From assembly GCA_025618425.1 (NCBI GenBank), contig CM046842.1, positions 21,846,340-21,910,339 on the forward strand: a DNA stretch of 64,000 nucleotides. The letters run 5' to 3'. This DNA comes from Heliocidaris tuberculata. Taxonomy: Eukaryota > Echinodermata > Echinoidea > Camarodonta > Echinometridae. Position 1 is the stretch's first letter. Each line of letters opens with the position of its first letter. A program made the position numbers and the translations under genes. Below, piece by piece: positions 12,107 to 23,582 of this stretch. The notes under the pieces were generated by a model. The model made no database searches, had not been told where the DNA came from, and was given only the letters and a program-made list of their open reading frames with translations.

Positions 12107-13300
12107 TGTAGTCAGATATCAAAATTCAACAATTTATTAAATGAAGCCTCCACAAAGTTACCGAATCCTTTTAGATTATGATCGTTTCTTCCAATTCTGT
12201 TTGCAGGTGTGCACCTATCTATTGAACCATTAACAAGCATAAAATAAAACACAAGGCGGAGGTATTTTCGTCTATTCTCTAAAGAATTCATACTTAATTT
12301 TCGTAATAATATATCATAATTAGTGCTCCAGTCTTTGCACAGCATTCTTACATTGATATTCATGATGAATCTTACGTATGTACATGTATTAATGCTTTGT
12401 AGCCAAACTATAAACTTTTGATATGATTAATTGATTTTTTTCAGACTTTCAAAGATGCTTTTTATTGAATACCACAATCTTGTGTCAGCACTGTGTAAAC
12501 AACGAATAGAAAATTGTATGACTGAGATACTTGAAAAAAACATATATTTCTTTTTAAATCTTCCATCCCGTTTTCTCCCCCCCCCCCCCCCAAAAAAAGA
12601 AGATATATATATCTTATACTCTGGACTGCATCACTCTGTTATTTAAAAGTTCACTTCATCCTTTCTGCATTCAACCTTGTAGCCTATATGAACATTTTAT
12701 AGTTTGTTTTGAAAGTTCATTTGTGTCTCCTTGTATGTTTTCCTTTTTTATTTTAAAATAAAGTACGTTACTTTTTTGTGACATCTGTCTGAATATGCTT
12801 GTCGTCCGGTTATTTGTAAAGCAAAAATTATAGAATATAGATTTAGACAGTGCGTCCCAGGAAAAAGGAAACCGAGACGGTCAGTTATTTTTCCGGTGGT
12901 ATGAAACAGTTCATGAAATATCATATGCACCATAATAAAGTTCAGTTTTTTCTTCTTTCTTTTGATACCTCATACAATGCGAAAGGGTCACGCAGCGACG
13001 AGCAAGAAGAGTTTAAAATTCAATGTCAAAACCGAGTTGCGCAGAATAAATGGTCAAGAATTGTAAGGATGCAGCAATCTTGCCTTGGAACGCGATGGTT
13101 CAATTTGCATTTCTTTTTATGTTCTTTGTTATGTTTCTTTCACCAAATCTCTCAATGAGAGTGAATAGAAATTTAAACATGACTTCTTTCATGTGAGAAC
13201 TCTTCGACAGCAGAGTCATCATAACAAACCACCCCGTCAAATGGCCTCCCAGCTCACCAGATCTCAGCCCGAATGACTTACTTTCTTTGGGGCTGTGTGA
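12107..13300. other. no gene recognised
   Basis: AT-rich sequence. Several 60-110-residue frames exist on both strands, but none has splice-site context, a known motif or a counterpart elsewhere in the window. A poly-C run lies at 12578-12591. Confidence 0.4.
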
Positions 13301-13308
13301 CTGGATTG

Positions 13309-13309
13309 T

Positions 13310-13347
<38 letters not shown>

Positions 13348-13405
13348 GAGAAAGAGAAAGAAAGAGGGGGGGGGGGGAGGAGAAAGAGAGAGAGAAAGAG
13401 ATGGA
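13309..13405. repeat. (GA)n microsatellite with poly-G
   Basis: A run of GAGAGA units grading into AAAGAGAAAG and a 13-G run. Opposite-strand serine/leucine-rich frames here are artefacts of the repeat. Confidence 0.95.
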
Positions 13406-13524
13406 GATAGGGGGAGGGGGTGGGGGAGACATGGTGGACATTTTTTTTTCTTTGCCACGTTAGAGGATTTATTTTTACCTTCAAAGTTTACAATTCAACA
13501 GAACATTAATCATACATAAATGAC

Positions 13525-13772
13525 ACAAAAAGGCCAAGTATAACTTTCTTCTTATTTTGGAAATTTCAAAGAGTGTGCACCATTACTCATCAACCTTTCC
13601 CCACTACATGCAGTTTCTTTGACAAGGTAATTGCATGACCAGAAGTGAACTTTATTACTTTTAATCTAAAGTAACCTTTGCCCCCCCCCCCCCCCCCTCT
13701 CCCGCGCTTGTTTAGGAATTTCTATTTCTCATGACTAACATGACATCAGCATCCATTTAGTGCTATGGCTAA
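13525..13772 (+). repeat. left part of an old duplication (pair of 23318-23582)
   Basis: AGGCCAAGTATAACTTT..., 'AGAGTGTGCACCA', 'CTACATGCAGTTTCTTTGA', 'GCATGACCAGAAGTGAACTTTATTACTTT' and 'CATCCATTTAGTGCTATG' occur in the same order at 23318-23582. In this copy the homology stops at the TAA where the 13773-15937 element is inserted and resumes on the other side (AATCATGTTTTAGAAATGAAAAACTT). Confidence 0.85.
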
Positions 13773-15937
13773 TGCTGCGTTTACACTATGTTCCCGGCGG
13801 CCACTGCAGCCCCGTTTCAGGCCACCGTGGACAAAACGGGATGGACGTGAGAAAACGCGATGGGACGGGACGGGACAGGCAAACGTGACAGGCCGTGATT
13901 GCCGTGGATATCAGGACCTGATGCTACGTGTATGCTGCGTTTACACTATGTTCCCGGCGGCCACGGCATGTAGTGGGGAAAGGTTTGATGAGTTTCAGGC
14001 CACCGTGGACAAAACGGGATGAACGTGAGACAACGCGATGGGACGGGACAGGCAAACTTGACAGGCCGTGATTGCCGTGGATGCCAGGACCTAACACAAC
14101 TTGAATTAGGAGGGGGGAAATGGCTAAAATATTACGGCACACTACGTTTTGGGCAAAAGGGGCTGCCGTGGCCGCCGGGAACATAATGTAAACGTAGCAT
14201 TACATTATGTTCCCCGGCGGCCAGGGCAGCCTCGTTTGCCCGAAACGTAGTGTGCCGTGATATTTTGGCCACCCCCCCCCCCCCCCCACCCTCCTAATTC
14301 AAGTTGTGTTAGGTCCTGGCATCCACGACAATCACGGAACGTCAAGTTTGCCTGTCCCGTTCCATCGCGTTGTCTCACGCTTATCCCGTTTTGTCCACGG
14401 TGGCCTGAAACGGCAGGGGCGTCGATCCGTTTTTCGGATGGGGGGGGGGGGGGGGCAAGATAGCCTAACGTAACGATGTTCATTTCGCACATGATTTTTT
14501 AACGCCTCTTAACTACCAGCTTCTCCACGCTGTGGGGAGAGGGGGAGGGGGCTGCGGAGCGTCTTTAAAAAATGGGGCACCAGCAAAAAGGGCATTTGGG
14601 GGAAAGGGGGCAACTACAAGGGGTGAACATAAAGCAAAAAAAAAAAAAAAAGGACCATTTTGTGACATTGGTATTACCCTGCATTCTAATTAACGTTATT
14701 TAGCATCATCTTCTTCATTTTCATTGTGGTTCTAAATGGACACTTTTTCCGCTTCTCCAATATGCAGTCGTGTGTGATCGTCTAATGATTCATATGCGAG
14801 CGAGCGAAGAAATTCAGACATTTTTTTTTACTGCTGAAGTCCTTTGCTTGTGCATTATTTACAGCGATGTAGTGAATTGAAAATGGCAACGGCAAATTAA
14901 TTTGAGGGAATGTCGAATGATTTAGGATTACATCGATATCAAATCAACATACTTTATGCGATCTGCTTGATTTCAGTATAAGAGCGAGCAAGCGGAATGT
15001 GCATTCCTTAATTTGCTTGGGGGAGGAGGGGGGGGGGGGTTGTTGATAGGCATTGTGCCCCTCTTGCATCCGGCCCCACTGTCTTACAATGTAGTTGTAG
15101 TAATATGGGTAGCTGTTACTGAAGCCGCGCCGATTCTTTGAAGCTAGATGTGGCTCTCCTTGTAAGAAACAGTGGGAAATATAATTATGTAAAAGGGGGC
15201 ATTTATCAGAAGAGGAAAGGGCACTTATCAGAGGTGAAAACGGGCACTTATAAGAGGTGAAAGGGGGCACTTATGAGAAGAGAAAACTTGCACATATTAG
15301 AGAATTAAGGAGGCAAATATCAGATATGGAAAGGGGGCACTGATCAGAAGGAGAGAAGGGGGCACTGATCAGAAGGAGAGAAAGGGCACTTATCAGAAGG
15401 GGAAGGGTGCTTGTTAGAAAGAAAAAGGTCGCTTTTAGTACATTTGGGTATTTGATAAAGTGGGGGCACTGTGCTCCCTTCCCCCCTCGGGAGCGCCGCC
15501 TCTGTCTCCACAGTTATACATGAAGCACGGAAAATACTAGTAAGAGAATTTGCGCGCGGAGCGCGCGGCGAAATTGAAGTCTGATCGTGTAATACCCATT
15601 GTATTTCATTGTTTGGAAGGTTTCATTTCCCGATTTTTGCATCATTTATCCTAATTTATTTATTTATTTATTTTTTTACATCTCAGGAATTATTGGGGGG
15701 GGCGGTCAAAACGATATATTTGCCCCACCAATATTTTCTTGGGGGGCAACTGTTCCCCCCCCCCCCCAGGATCGACGCCCCTGTGAAACGGGGCTGCCGT
15801 GGCCGCCGGGAACAAAGTATAAACATAGCATAACTAAACTTGAATTAGGAAGGGAAAATGGCAAAAATCCCATAGCACACTACGTTTCTAGCAAACTGGG
15901 CTGCCGTGGACGCCGGGAACATAATGTAAACGTAGCA
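13773..15937 (+). mobile_element. PIF/Harbinger-like non-autonomous element (TAA target), with nested insertions
   Basis: The left end TGCTGCGTTTACACTATGTTCC and the right end (reverse complement TGCTACGTTTACATTATGTTCC) are inverted termini. TAA flanks both sides (13770-13772, 15938-15940). The paralogous locus at about 23574-23582 has the undisturbed site CTAATCATG, so the boundaries and the 3-base TAA duplication are directly supported. TWA target duplications are typical of PIF/Harbinger elements. Inside are further copies of the same family: 13932-14193 in direct and about 14195-14413 in inverted orientation. A hAT element (14414-15783) splits the last one. No transposase frame remains. 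Confidence 0.8.
14414..15783 (+). mobile_element. non-autonomous hAT element, copy 1
   Basis: Inverted termini CAGGGGCGTCGATCC ... GGATCGACGCCCCTG are flanked by a perfect 8-base duplication TGAAACGG (14406-14413 and 15784-15791). This is the diagnostic size for hAT. Removing the element and one TGAAACGG rejoins the interrupted CCTGAAACGGGGCTGCCG sequence of the surrounding element. The interior contains GGGGCACTTATCAGAAG repeats and a further CGCCGCCTCTG terminus at about 15495-15506, so it is itself composite. It has no transposase frame. Its sister copy is at 19604-21898. Confidence 0.9.
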
Positions 15938-16073
15938 TAATCATGTTTTAGAAATGAAAAACTTGTGAATCTAATTCTCTTCTTCTATACTCTGTAGTTT
16001 TTGAGCAGTTAAATTTTTATCACATTCGTTTCTCCACACAGGGTTTACTACGTCTAAACTATATGCTGCATGT

Positions 16074-16585
16074 CATAGGCGCAGGAAGCGGGGGGCAGGG
16101 GGGGGGTTGCCCCCCCCCCCAAACGAAAAAGTTGGGGGGGGGCAAAATGCATTTTCGCCCCCCCCCCAAAGGTCACTTTTAGTACATTTGGGTACTTGAT
16201 AAAGTGGGGGCAATGTGCCCCCTTCCCCATCGGGAGCGCCGCCTCTGTCTCCACAGTTATACACAGTTATACAGTTTACTACAGAGTATCTTCTATACTC
16301 TGTAGTTTTTGAGCAGTTAAATTTTTATCACATTCATTTCTCCACACAGGGTTTACTACGTCTAAACTATATGCTACATGTCATAGGCGCAGGAGGCGGG
16401 GGGAAAAAGTAGACCGAAAAAAAAGTGATACCTTTTTTTTTTTTTTAAATGTGTTTGTCAGAGAATTTTTAAGGAAAAGAAGACCCCGAAAATCTGATAA
16501 CCCAGGTGCCTGGGTGAGTCCCCTTGAATGTTTGCCCCCACCCCCCCCCCCCCCCCCCAATCCCAAACTGCTTCGGGCGCGTCTG
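16074..16585 (+). mobile_element. short hAT-like element with CATAGGCGC terminus, partly duplicated in tandem
   Basis: The start CATAGGCGCAGGA and the end GGCGCGTCTG are flanked by an identical 8-base CTGCATGT (16066-16073 and 16586-16593). The paralogous locus near 23706 lacks the element (CTATATGTTGCCTGT then AATTGATAC-like text). A 308-base tandem duplication then copied the left flank and element start, so a second CATAGGCGC start appears at 16382 after CTACATGT. Poly-G and poly-C tracts fill the interior. Confidence 0.7.
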
Positions 16586-16620
16586 CTGCATGTAATCATT
16601 GATACTTGGAAGCTTTTAAG

Positions 16621-17140
16621 TTGTTGATGTTGTTCTTATTTGTTTTTATTTGGCAATTAGTCAAAACTGACTATTTTTGCCACAAATATTATTTTTAAAA
16701 TTCTAACAATTGTTTTTTCTTTGTAAAAATACATTGTATTTTTAAAAACTGTAGTTACGTAAAATAAGAAAAGGAAATCATATTGCTCATCGCAAAATCA
16801 TTAAAAATACCATCCCGCCAAGCGGACACTTGGCACTTTTCCCACCTTTTCAAAGATGCCGTCTTACCAATCCTCGAATTATGTCTCTTGGATTTTCGAC
16901 CAAAGAGATTTGGCCTAGGTCACTCAGGCATAGGGTGGGGTGTCAGTGATCGAATGGCTATAGGGGTGATATGACCGGTATTTTTGTGTTGATTTGGTAA
17001 ATTCAATTAACATTATGATAAGGCAAAAATGAGGCTACAGTAATGAAAAGTGCAACGATTAGTTATTTTCAAGTATGCTAATAGTCTATACTTAGATGTG
17101 GGTTAGCTTACATAATGCTTAGGTCATACTAAGTATGACC
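16621..17140. mobile_element. 520-bp insertion relative to the paralogous locus
   Basis: The sequences GGAAGCTTTTAAG and AATCATTATTACATTAACC are adjacent in the paralog at about 23730-23762. Here they are separated by this block, with TAAG at both edges (16617-16620 and 17141-17144). The block carries a small hairpin at its right edge (CTTAGGTCATA / TATGACCTAAG). I cannot assign a transposon family. Confidence 0.6.
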
Positions 17141-17144
17141 TAAG

Positions 17145-18330
17145 AATCATTATTACATTAACCTATACACAGGGGCGGGTACTAAAGATTACGTCCTGAA
17201 ATACAATGGGGATCCTTTGTATCCGAAAGCGAGTAGGGTGGCAAGTTCTTTTCACACAATAGCGAGAGAGAGAGGAAGTCTATTGAAATCTTCGTATAAA
17301 GGCTATTTAGAGTTTAAAAGTTCCTCCTTAACACTTAAGCCATACTCAAAGAATGGAATTTTAATCTAGGGCGGAATCCATGGAAAGCTTATCATTGCAA
17401 AGTACTAAAAATTTTGATGAATATCAGTTTGGAACTGAATGTTCGACACATTTATATGCAGGGGCGTCGGGGTGAAAGACCTAAATTTGCCGGCAGCTGT
17501 TATGCTGCATTTTAATTCCAATAAAAACTCCTCCCAAGAAATTATTTTCTATTTTTTAAAAATATTCTTGCGCACAAGAAATTATTTTCAAGCAATATCG
17601 CAGATGTTGATATTTATTAGTTTAATGGAATGTTTAGGGGCCTCTTGCTAGATTATGAACCACCCTGTTTTTAAATTTTGCGAGCAAGCGAAGCGATCGA
17701 GGAAAAACGCGCTCATTTATAGTAGTATTATTGTCATCAGAATAAACTATAGGCCTATAAGATATTGAGAAAATATGCATACATGAATATTCGGTCATCT
17801 CACTCGCCGAATTTGTTTGCTTTCCGAAACCATCCTGTATCTAAATATTATACGAGCGGAAGCAGCGAGCGAGGAAAGATATACACTCCTTTTCATTGTA
17901 GAAGTGTTATTTCGTCATCAAAATACACCACTATCTGCCGAATATGACTCAGTTTTGGCACCTCGCTTACCGTCCGAAACCCTTCTGTTTCTAGATCTTT
18001 CGAGCGAGAGTATCGAGCATGCAGGCGAAGAAAAAAAAAAGAATTTTGTATATACACTGAGAACAGGTTCTAGTGTAAAGTTACTCTATTCTCATGATTT
18101 AAGTAACGTACGTTTTATCGGCATCTTCCGTTCTCATAGTCGGTATGATAGGAATCGGCTATTGGTCACAGATGTTTATCTCCAGAAAATTAATCATTTT
18201 TAGGTCACCTTCCCGCTCGTTTCCTGACAGTTATATTACTAACGTTCAAAGAGTAGAGGAATAGTTTCAGGTTAGACAGAAACATAAGATAACCAGTTTT
18301 CTTTAAATAGAATAGTAATTATCAATATAA
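17145..18330 (+). repeat. right part of the old duplication (pair of 23744-25078), with internal repeats
   Basis: More than 1.1 kb matches 23744-25078 in order: 'ATTACGTCCTGAAATACAA', 'GGATCCTTTGTATCCGAAAG', 'AACAGGTTCTAGTG', 'CGTTTTATCGGCATCTTCCG'. Within it, about three diverged units of 150-200 bases repeat a pattern: CCGAAAC..CCTGTTTCTAAAT, then a GAGCGAGCGAAGC-type word, then GTAGAAGTATTATTTCGTCATC. Reading frames differ between the two paralogs, so the short frames are not genes. Confidence 0.8.
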
Positions 18331-18385
18331 CCAGCAGTGGTTAAGAAACTTAAAATGCGAGCGAGAGATGCAAGCGAGCGCTTCC

Positions 18386-18530
18386 AGTTTTTTTCTTCAA
18401 TTTCTTTCCTTTTCTTTCCCTTTTCCCTCTCTCTTCTTTTTTCCTTTCTTTTTCCTCCTTTCTCTTTCTCTTTCTCCTTTCCCTTCTCTTCCCTCTTTCT
18501 TTTTCCTTCCCTTCCTTCTTTTGTGGACAG
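18386..18530. repeat. C/T-rich low-complexity tract
   Basis: Irregular TTTCTTTCCCTTTTCC-type pyrimidine run. It gives rise to Ser/Phe/Leu-rich frames on one strand and Arg/Lys/Glu-rich frames on the other; neither is a gene. Confidence 0.9.
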
Positions 18531-18604
18531 AGGTGGTGCATTTGCCGACGGAAATTTTTAATGGGGGTGTCACACCCCCACACCCCCCGCTGGCGACGCC
18601 CCTG

Positions 18605-19281
18605 TTTATATATAAATGCGATTGATAATGTGTCTTGTTTGCGATTTTGCCTTGCAATTATTTATGTGTGCCGTCGGTCATGTCGTTTTGTTAAATTCAT
18701 CTAGCTTCTAAGTAATATTCTCATGTTAACGAAAATGCATCGATATGCAATAACTATAACATGAAAATTATACGTCAATCGTTACTGCTCTTGATTTGTG
18801 TGAATTGTTTTCTTATCATTTAAATGGTCACTACTTTTAAATATACATGAGTAACATAAAGACTGAGAGGAGAACATTTAAGGAAATGCAAACAGTAAAC
18901 CACTGGGAAGATGTTTGTTTTTAACAAAAAGTTCCACCGAAAGAGAAAGAGAGAGAGAGAGAAAAAAAAAGTGAGAGAGAGGGAGGGGGAGAGCTCTGTC
19001 CACTAATACTGGAGGAAGCAAAGTACACTGAGTAGTGGAGATTAATTAAAATCAAAGATTTTAATTCTGAAGAAGACCAAAAGAGAAAGTAAAGAGAGAG
19101 GGGGGGGGGGGGAGGCAGGGGAATTAAAAGGGGGCACTAGTGACTAACAGACGAGAAAGCAAAATAGCGTCTTTTACTAACAGCTTGAATATCGGGCCCG
19201 TCGCTCCAATTAGAAATGTTTTATCTAAACCCTGTGGAAACGCGTTTTCAAAGCCTTCTGAAATGAAAGAGATGGGGGAAA

Positions 19282-19313
<32 letters not shown>

Positions 19314-19603
19314 GAGATAAAGAGAGTAAGATATTGAAAGGTGGTATGGGAGATGGTTGAATTTCAAAGAACTCTATTAAAGATCAGTGATCATTCACGG
19401 GAATTAGTTCCACGTGCAGTGCAAATAAGTTGGACTAAATTTGAATTGTTCATGTTGTTTGCATATAATGATACGCAGAGGATAGGCATTCGCACTGAAA
19501 CCATCCTTGTTTTAACATGTTAAAATATGTTGTGTTCTTGTTTATTGAGCTTCATTGATATGAAATAATATTCTGTTCTTTTTTGTAAACATAGAGTACA
19601 TAA
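18605..19603. other. no gene recognised; GA-rich patches
   Basis: Contains a hAT-like terminus GGCGACGCCCCTG just before its left edge (18592-18604), and GA microsatellites at about 18947-18990 and 19280-19312. The frame at 19140-19337 runs into the GA repeat and is not supported as a gene. Confidence 0.4.
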
Positions 19604-21898
19604 CAGGGGCGTCGATCCATTTTTAGGATGGGGGGGGGGGGAGCAAGACAGCCTAACGTAACGATGTTCATTTCGCACATAATTTTTGAACGCCTCTTAA
19701 CTACCAGCTTCTCCTCACGGGGGGGGGGGGGGGGGGAGAGTCTTTAAAAATGGGGGGGGGGCAGCAGAAATAAAGGGCATTTCGGGGGGAAAGGGGGCAA
19801 ATACAAGGGGTGAATATAAAGCGAAAAAAGGACCATTTTGTGACATTGGTATTACCCTGCGTTATAGACCCAATTTAGCATCATCTTCTTCATTTTCATT
19901 GTGGTTCTCAATGAACACTTCTTCCGCTTCTCCAATTAGCAGTTGCGTGTGATCATCTAATAATTCATGTGCGAGCGAGCGAAACGAGTGAGCAAAAATT
20001 TTCAGACTTTTTCTTTTTTCTAGTGCTGAAGTCCTTTGCTTGTGCTTTAATTACAGCGATGTAATAAGCCAGTTCGTAGATACAATCTGAGCATGAGCAG
20101 ATAAAGGTCATTTGTACCCAAATTGTAAAACCCACTGAGACGGGTGCTGGATACATGCTCATGATAGTCATGTAATCATTATTTATGTATTTATCAGAGG
20201 GACATTCTTTGATACACAGCTGGAAGTATTCTTCTACAGTGGGCTGACAAAAGGTATTCATGAATCACCTTCACCCTTTTGGGCAGTGACTATTCTAAAA
20301 GGCACAAAGTAGGATGTCTCTATGTGCAAAAGATATGTGGATTTTGGGGGGTCATTTGTACCCAAGCTAACTCCGAACTGGTCTATTAAAATGGTAACGG
20401 AAAATTAATTTGGGGGAATGTCGAATGATTTAGGATTACATCAATAACAAATCAACACACTTTATGCGATCTGCTTAATTTCAGTATAGGAGCGAGCAAG
20501 CGGAATGTGCAGTCCTTTGCGTGGGGGAGGGGGGGGGGTGATAGGCATTCTGCCCCTCTTGCCCCCGGCCCCACTGCCTTACAATGTAGTTGTAGTATTA
20601 TGGGTACATGAAGCCACGCCGATTCTTTGAAGCTAGATGTGGTTCTCTTAGGAAGAAACAGTGGGAAATATAATTATGTAAAAGGATGCATTTATCAGAA
20701 GAGGGAAAAAGGCACTTATAAGAGGTGAAAGGGGGCACTTATGAGAAGAGAAAACTTTGACATATTAAAGAATTGGGGAGGCAAATATCAGATATGAAAA
20801 GGGGGCACTGATCAGGAGGAGATAAAAGGGCACTTATCAAAAGGGGAAAGGGTACTTATTAGAAAGGAAAAAAGGGCGCTTTTTATTACATTTGGTTACT
20901 TAAAAAACGCATCAGTCTCCACAGTTTTTCATGAAGCAGGGGAAAATACTAGTAAGAGAATTTGCGCGCAGAGCGCGCGCGCGAAATTGAAGAATAATCG
21001 TGTAATATATTACAAAGGGTATACCCTTTGTATTTCCTTGTTTGGAAGGGAAGGTTTCATTTCCCGATTTTTGCATCATTTAAGGCCCGGTCACACCGCC
21101 CGAACTTTGTTGGAGCGTTCCTTGAACGGTAGGGAGAGGGGGCCGAATTTCGACAACGCTCGTCACCGCGCACAAAATGGGAAAAAATCGAAAACACGGG
21201 CGTTGCCTTAGCGGTGCACCGCTGAAGCCGGCGTTGCTTTAGCGTTGGTTTAACGGTAGCGAGCGTTGGTTTAGCTCCGACACCTCCATACCAACGCCAA
21301 ACCAAAGTTCATCACCGCAATGGATCGCTGCTTCAACGCCCGACACCGTTCCAGCAATCCCGTGTCCGCTCGTAAAACGCTTACAACCGCTCCACCAAAG
21401 TTTGTGCAACGTTTAATCACCGCCCGGGCAAAGCTGGCGAAGCAGCGGTGGTCCAGCGTTCAAGATTTCTGCGTTGGCCTAGCGGACCCAAGCGTCCACG
21501 AACTTGCGTCTAGCGGTGCCAAAACTTTGACTGGGCGTTGTTGGAGCGGTGGTAAACTTTGCCGGAGCGGAAAATTGCCCGCTCCTCACCGCTCGCAATA
21601 TTTTGTGCAGCTCAAAACTTTCGGAGCGGTAGGAGGGACCATCAGCGGTGGCCGAGCGTATACGGCGTTGCCTTAACGGGGGCCAACTTCTGTTAAACGA
21701 TGGTGAACGGTTTGGCGGTGATGAATTTTTTTCACCGCTCCAGGAATCTCCGGAATTATTGGGAGGGGGGAGGCAAAGCGATATGTTTGCCCCCCATATT
21801 TTCTCGGGTTGGGGGGGCAAGGGGGGGGGCCCAATTGCTTGGGGGGGGGCAACTGCCCCTGCCCCCCCCCCCCCCCCCCCACAGGATCGACACTCCTG
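19604..21898 (+). mobile_element. non-autonomous hAT element, copy 2
   Basis: Same termini as copy 1 (CAGGGGCGTCGATCC at the left, GGATCGACACTCCTG at the right) with a perfect 8-base duplication GTACATAA (19596-19603 and 21899-21906). The interior follows copy 1 from 'GCAAGACAGCCTAACGTAACGATG' to 'TTTCATTTCCCGATTTTTGCATCATTTA'. It is longer because of an extra unmatched block near 20060-20390 and a second insertion at about 21083-21750. No transposase frame. Confidence 0.92.
21083..21750. mobile_element. GGCCCGGTCACACCG-type MITE inside hAT copy 2
   Basis: Copy 1 of the hAT goes straight from GCATCATTTA to GGAATTATTGGG through 40 bases of AT-rich text. Copy 2 instead carries this GC-rich block starting AAGGCCCGGTCACACCG. 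It is full of AGCGGTG / CACCGCT words and folds around a palindromic centre near 21260-21310 (GCGTTGG.T / CCAACGC). The right terminus is not clearly a mirror of the left. Opposite-strand frames (e.g. 21479-22015) are artefacts of this composite. Confidence 0.6.
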
Positions 21899-21994
21899 GT
21901 ACATAAAGTTACATAATATAAGTAAACAAATCGCAGTAGAATAGCAAAAGCATGAATTTGCCTGCAGACATGAATGCGCCAACTGACAACCTAT

Positions 21995-22180
21995 ATCATT
22001 CCCTATTGACATCACAAAAGAACTTTGCTTTTATTTGCCTCTACAATTCTATTATCCTCTACGCTACGTAGAGGATATACAATCGCACTGGAACCATCTA
22101 AGTCTGTATAAAGGAACATGCATCAACCGATATTGACATCACAATAGAACTTTGCTTTTATTTGTGCCTCTGCACCTTGT
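21995..22180. repeat. local duplication and small hairpin
   Basis: The text ATTGACATCACA.AAGAACTTTGCTTTTATTTG occurs at about 22006 and 22132. Between the copies is a hairpin with TATCCTCTACG / CGTAGAGGATA arms (about 22052-22078). Confidence 0.75.
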
Positions 22181-22867
22181 CTTCCTAATTAAAGAGGAAA
22201 TATGGAAAAAAAAATCATTGCCCGTTGCTCTTAAGTGGAACCATTTTTTTTTTCTCCAAATTCATAATGTGCGAAATTGGAACACCTTCTCATCATCTTA
22301 TCTTTTACTGATAACACGTTCTATCATCTTCTCCGTCTTACTTTCCCATTTCGTCACTTTGTTCCCTCTTATTATTATAATCATCCCTTAATAAATTTGC
22401 CTATATTTGTTTGATTCTCCTTTTTAAAATCTTTAATTCCATTGTTACTTATGTACATGTATACCTTTACTATGTCGGTCTCACCAAGTGTTGCCTGTAT
22501 TTTTAATGTGCGTCCCACGTTCATAATCCATAATCGTTAATGTTGGCGGAAGAATTCATGCCTCATGTTGATCTGTTTTGTGCTGAAAACTGCAATACAT
22601 CCCCCTTCTATTCCCCTCGAATCTGATGTACACATTTGAAGCAGTTGTGTACGTAATGTTTAAGATAAGGAAAATCGAAAGGATAGAGAACTTTGCTCGC
22701 ATTTTGTACTCGTGATCTATCACTGTCTATTAAAGAGGCAATTGATTTTCAGTCATGGTGTAAAATGATATTTGAGCGCTCTCATTCTTTCCTTGTCAGT
22801 TTAGAAGAATATCAACGATAAATATCTTCCTGAAAAGGATTGTTCTTCAAATGCTCCTGAATTCGAA

Positions 22868-23225
22868 ATGTGACAAAATGATGATGATGCTGATGATGAT
22901 AATAGAAATAATAACAACACTTATACTAATACAAATGATAATGATGATAATGAAAGTAATGATATGATATGATGATGATGATGATGATGATAATGGTGAT
23001 GATGATGATAATAATAATAATAATAAATATTGATAATAATAATAATAATAATAATAATATAATAATAAATAATAATAATAATAATAATATATTAAGGGCG
23101 ATAATGATAAAAAAATGATAATGATAATCATACTACTATATACTACTGCTATTACTACTATTGCTACTACTGACTACTAAAAACAACAATAATAATAAAG
23201 ATAATAATGACGATACAATGATAAC
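22868..23225. repeat. ATG/AAT-type trinucleotide microsatellite region
   Basis: Runs of GATGATGAT and AATAATAAT units with interruptions. Tyr/Ile/Ser-rich frames on the minus strand derive from it. Confidence 0.95.
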
Positions 23226-23317
23226 AATGATAATCTGAAATGCTTGCAGCAAACACTCATGTCCCTTCTGTTTGTAGTCCCATAAACCCATTTTTGTGTG
23301 TAGTGCATGTGACTTTC

Positions 23318-23582
23318 AACAAGGCCAAGTATAACTTTTTTCTTATTTTGGCTATTTCAAAGAGTGTGCACCAGTTCTCATGTTATGCTAAGTATATTAA
23401 ACCTTTCGCTACTACATGCAGTTTCTTTGAAAACGTAATTGCATGACCAGAAGTGAACTTTATTACTTTTTTTTTCTAAATTAAGCTCTGCCCCCTCCCC
23501 CTTCTATCGCGCTCGTTTAGGAATTTCTAATACTCATGACTAACATGGCATCGGCATCCATTTAGTGCTATGCCTAATCATG
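23318..23582 (+). repeat. paralog of 13525-13772 (empty site for the TAA-target element)
   Basis: Colinear with 13525-13772 and then directly with 15938 onward. The CTAATCATG sequence here is uninterrupted, so it serves as the pre-insertion reference for the element at 13773-15937. Confidence 0.85.

Noticed and set aside
21479..22015. 178-codon minus-strand frame
   Set aside because: Lies across hAT copy 2 and its nested MITE, including poly-C runs; not conserved in hAT copy 1.
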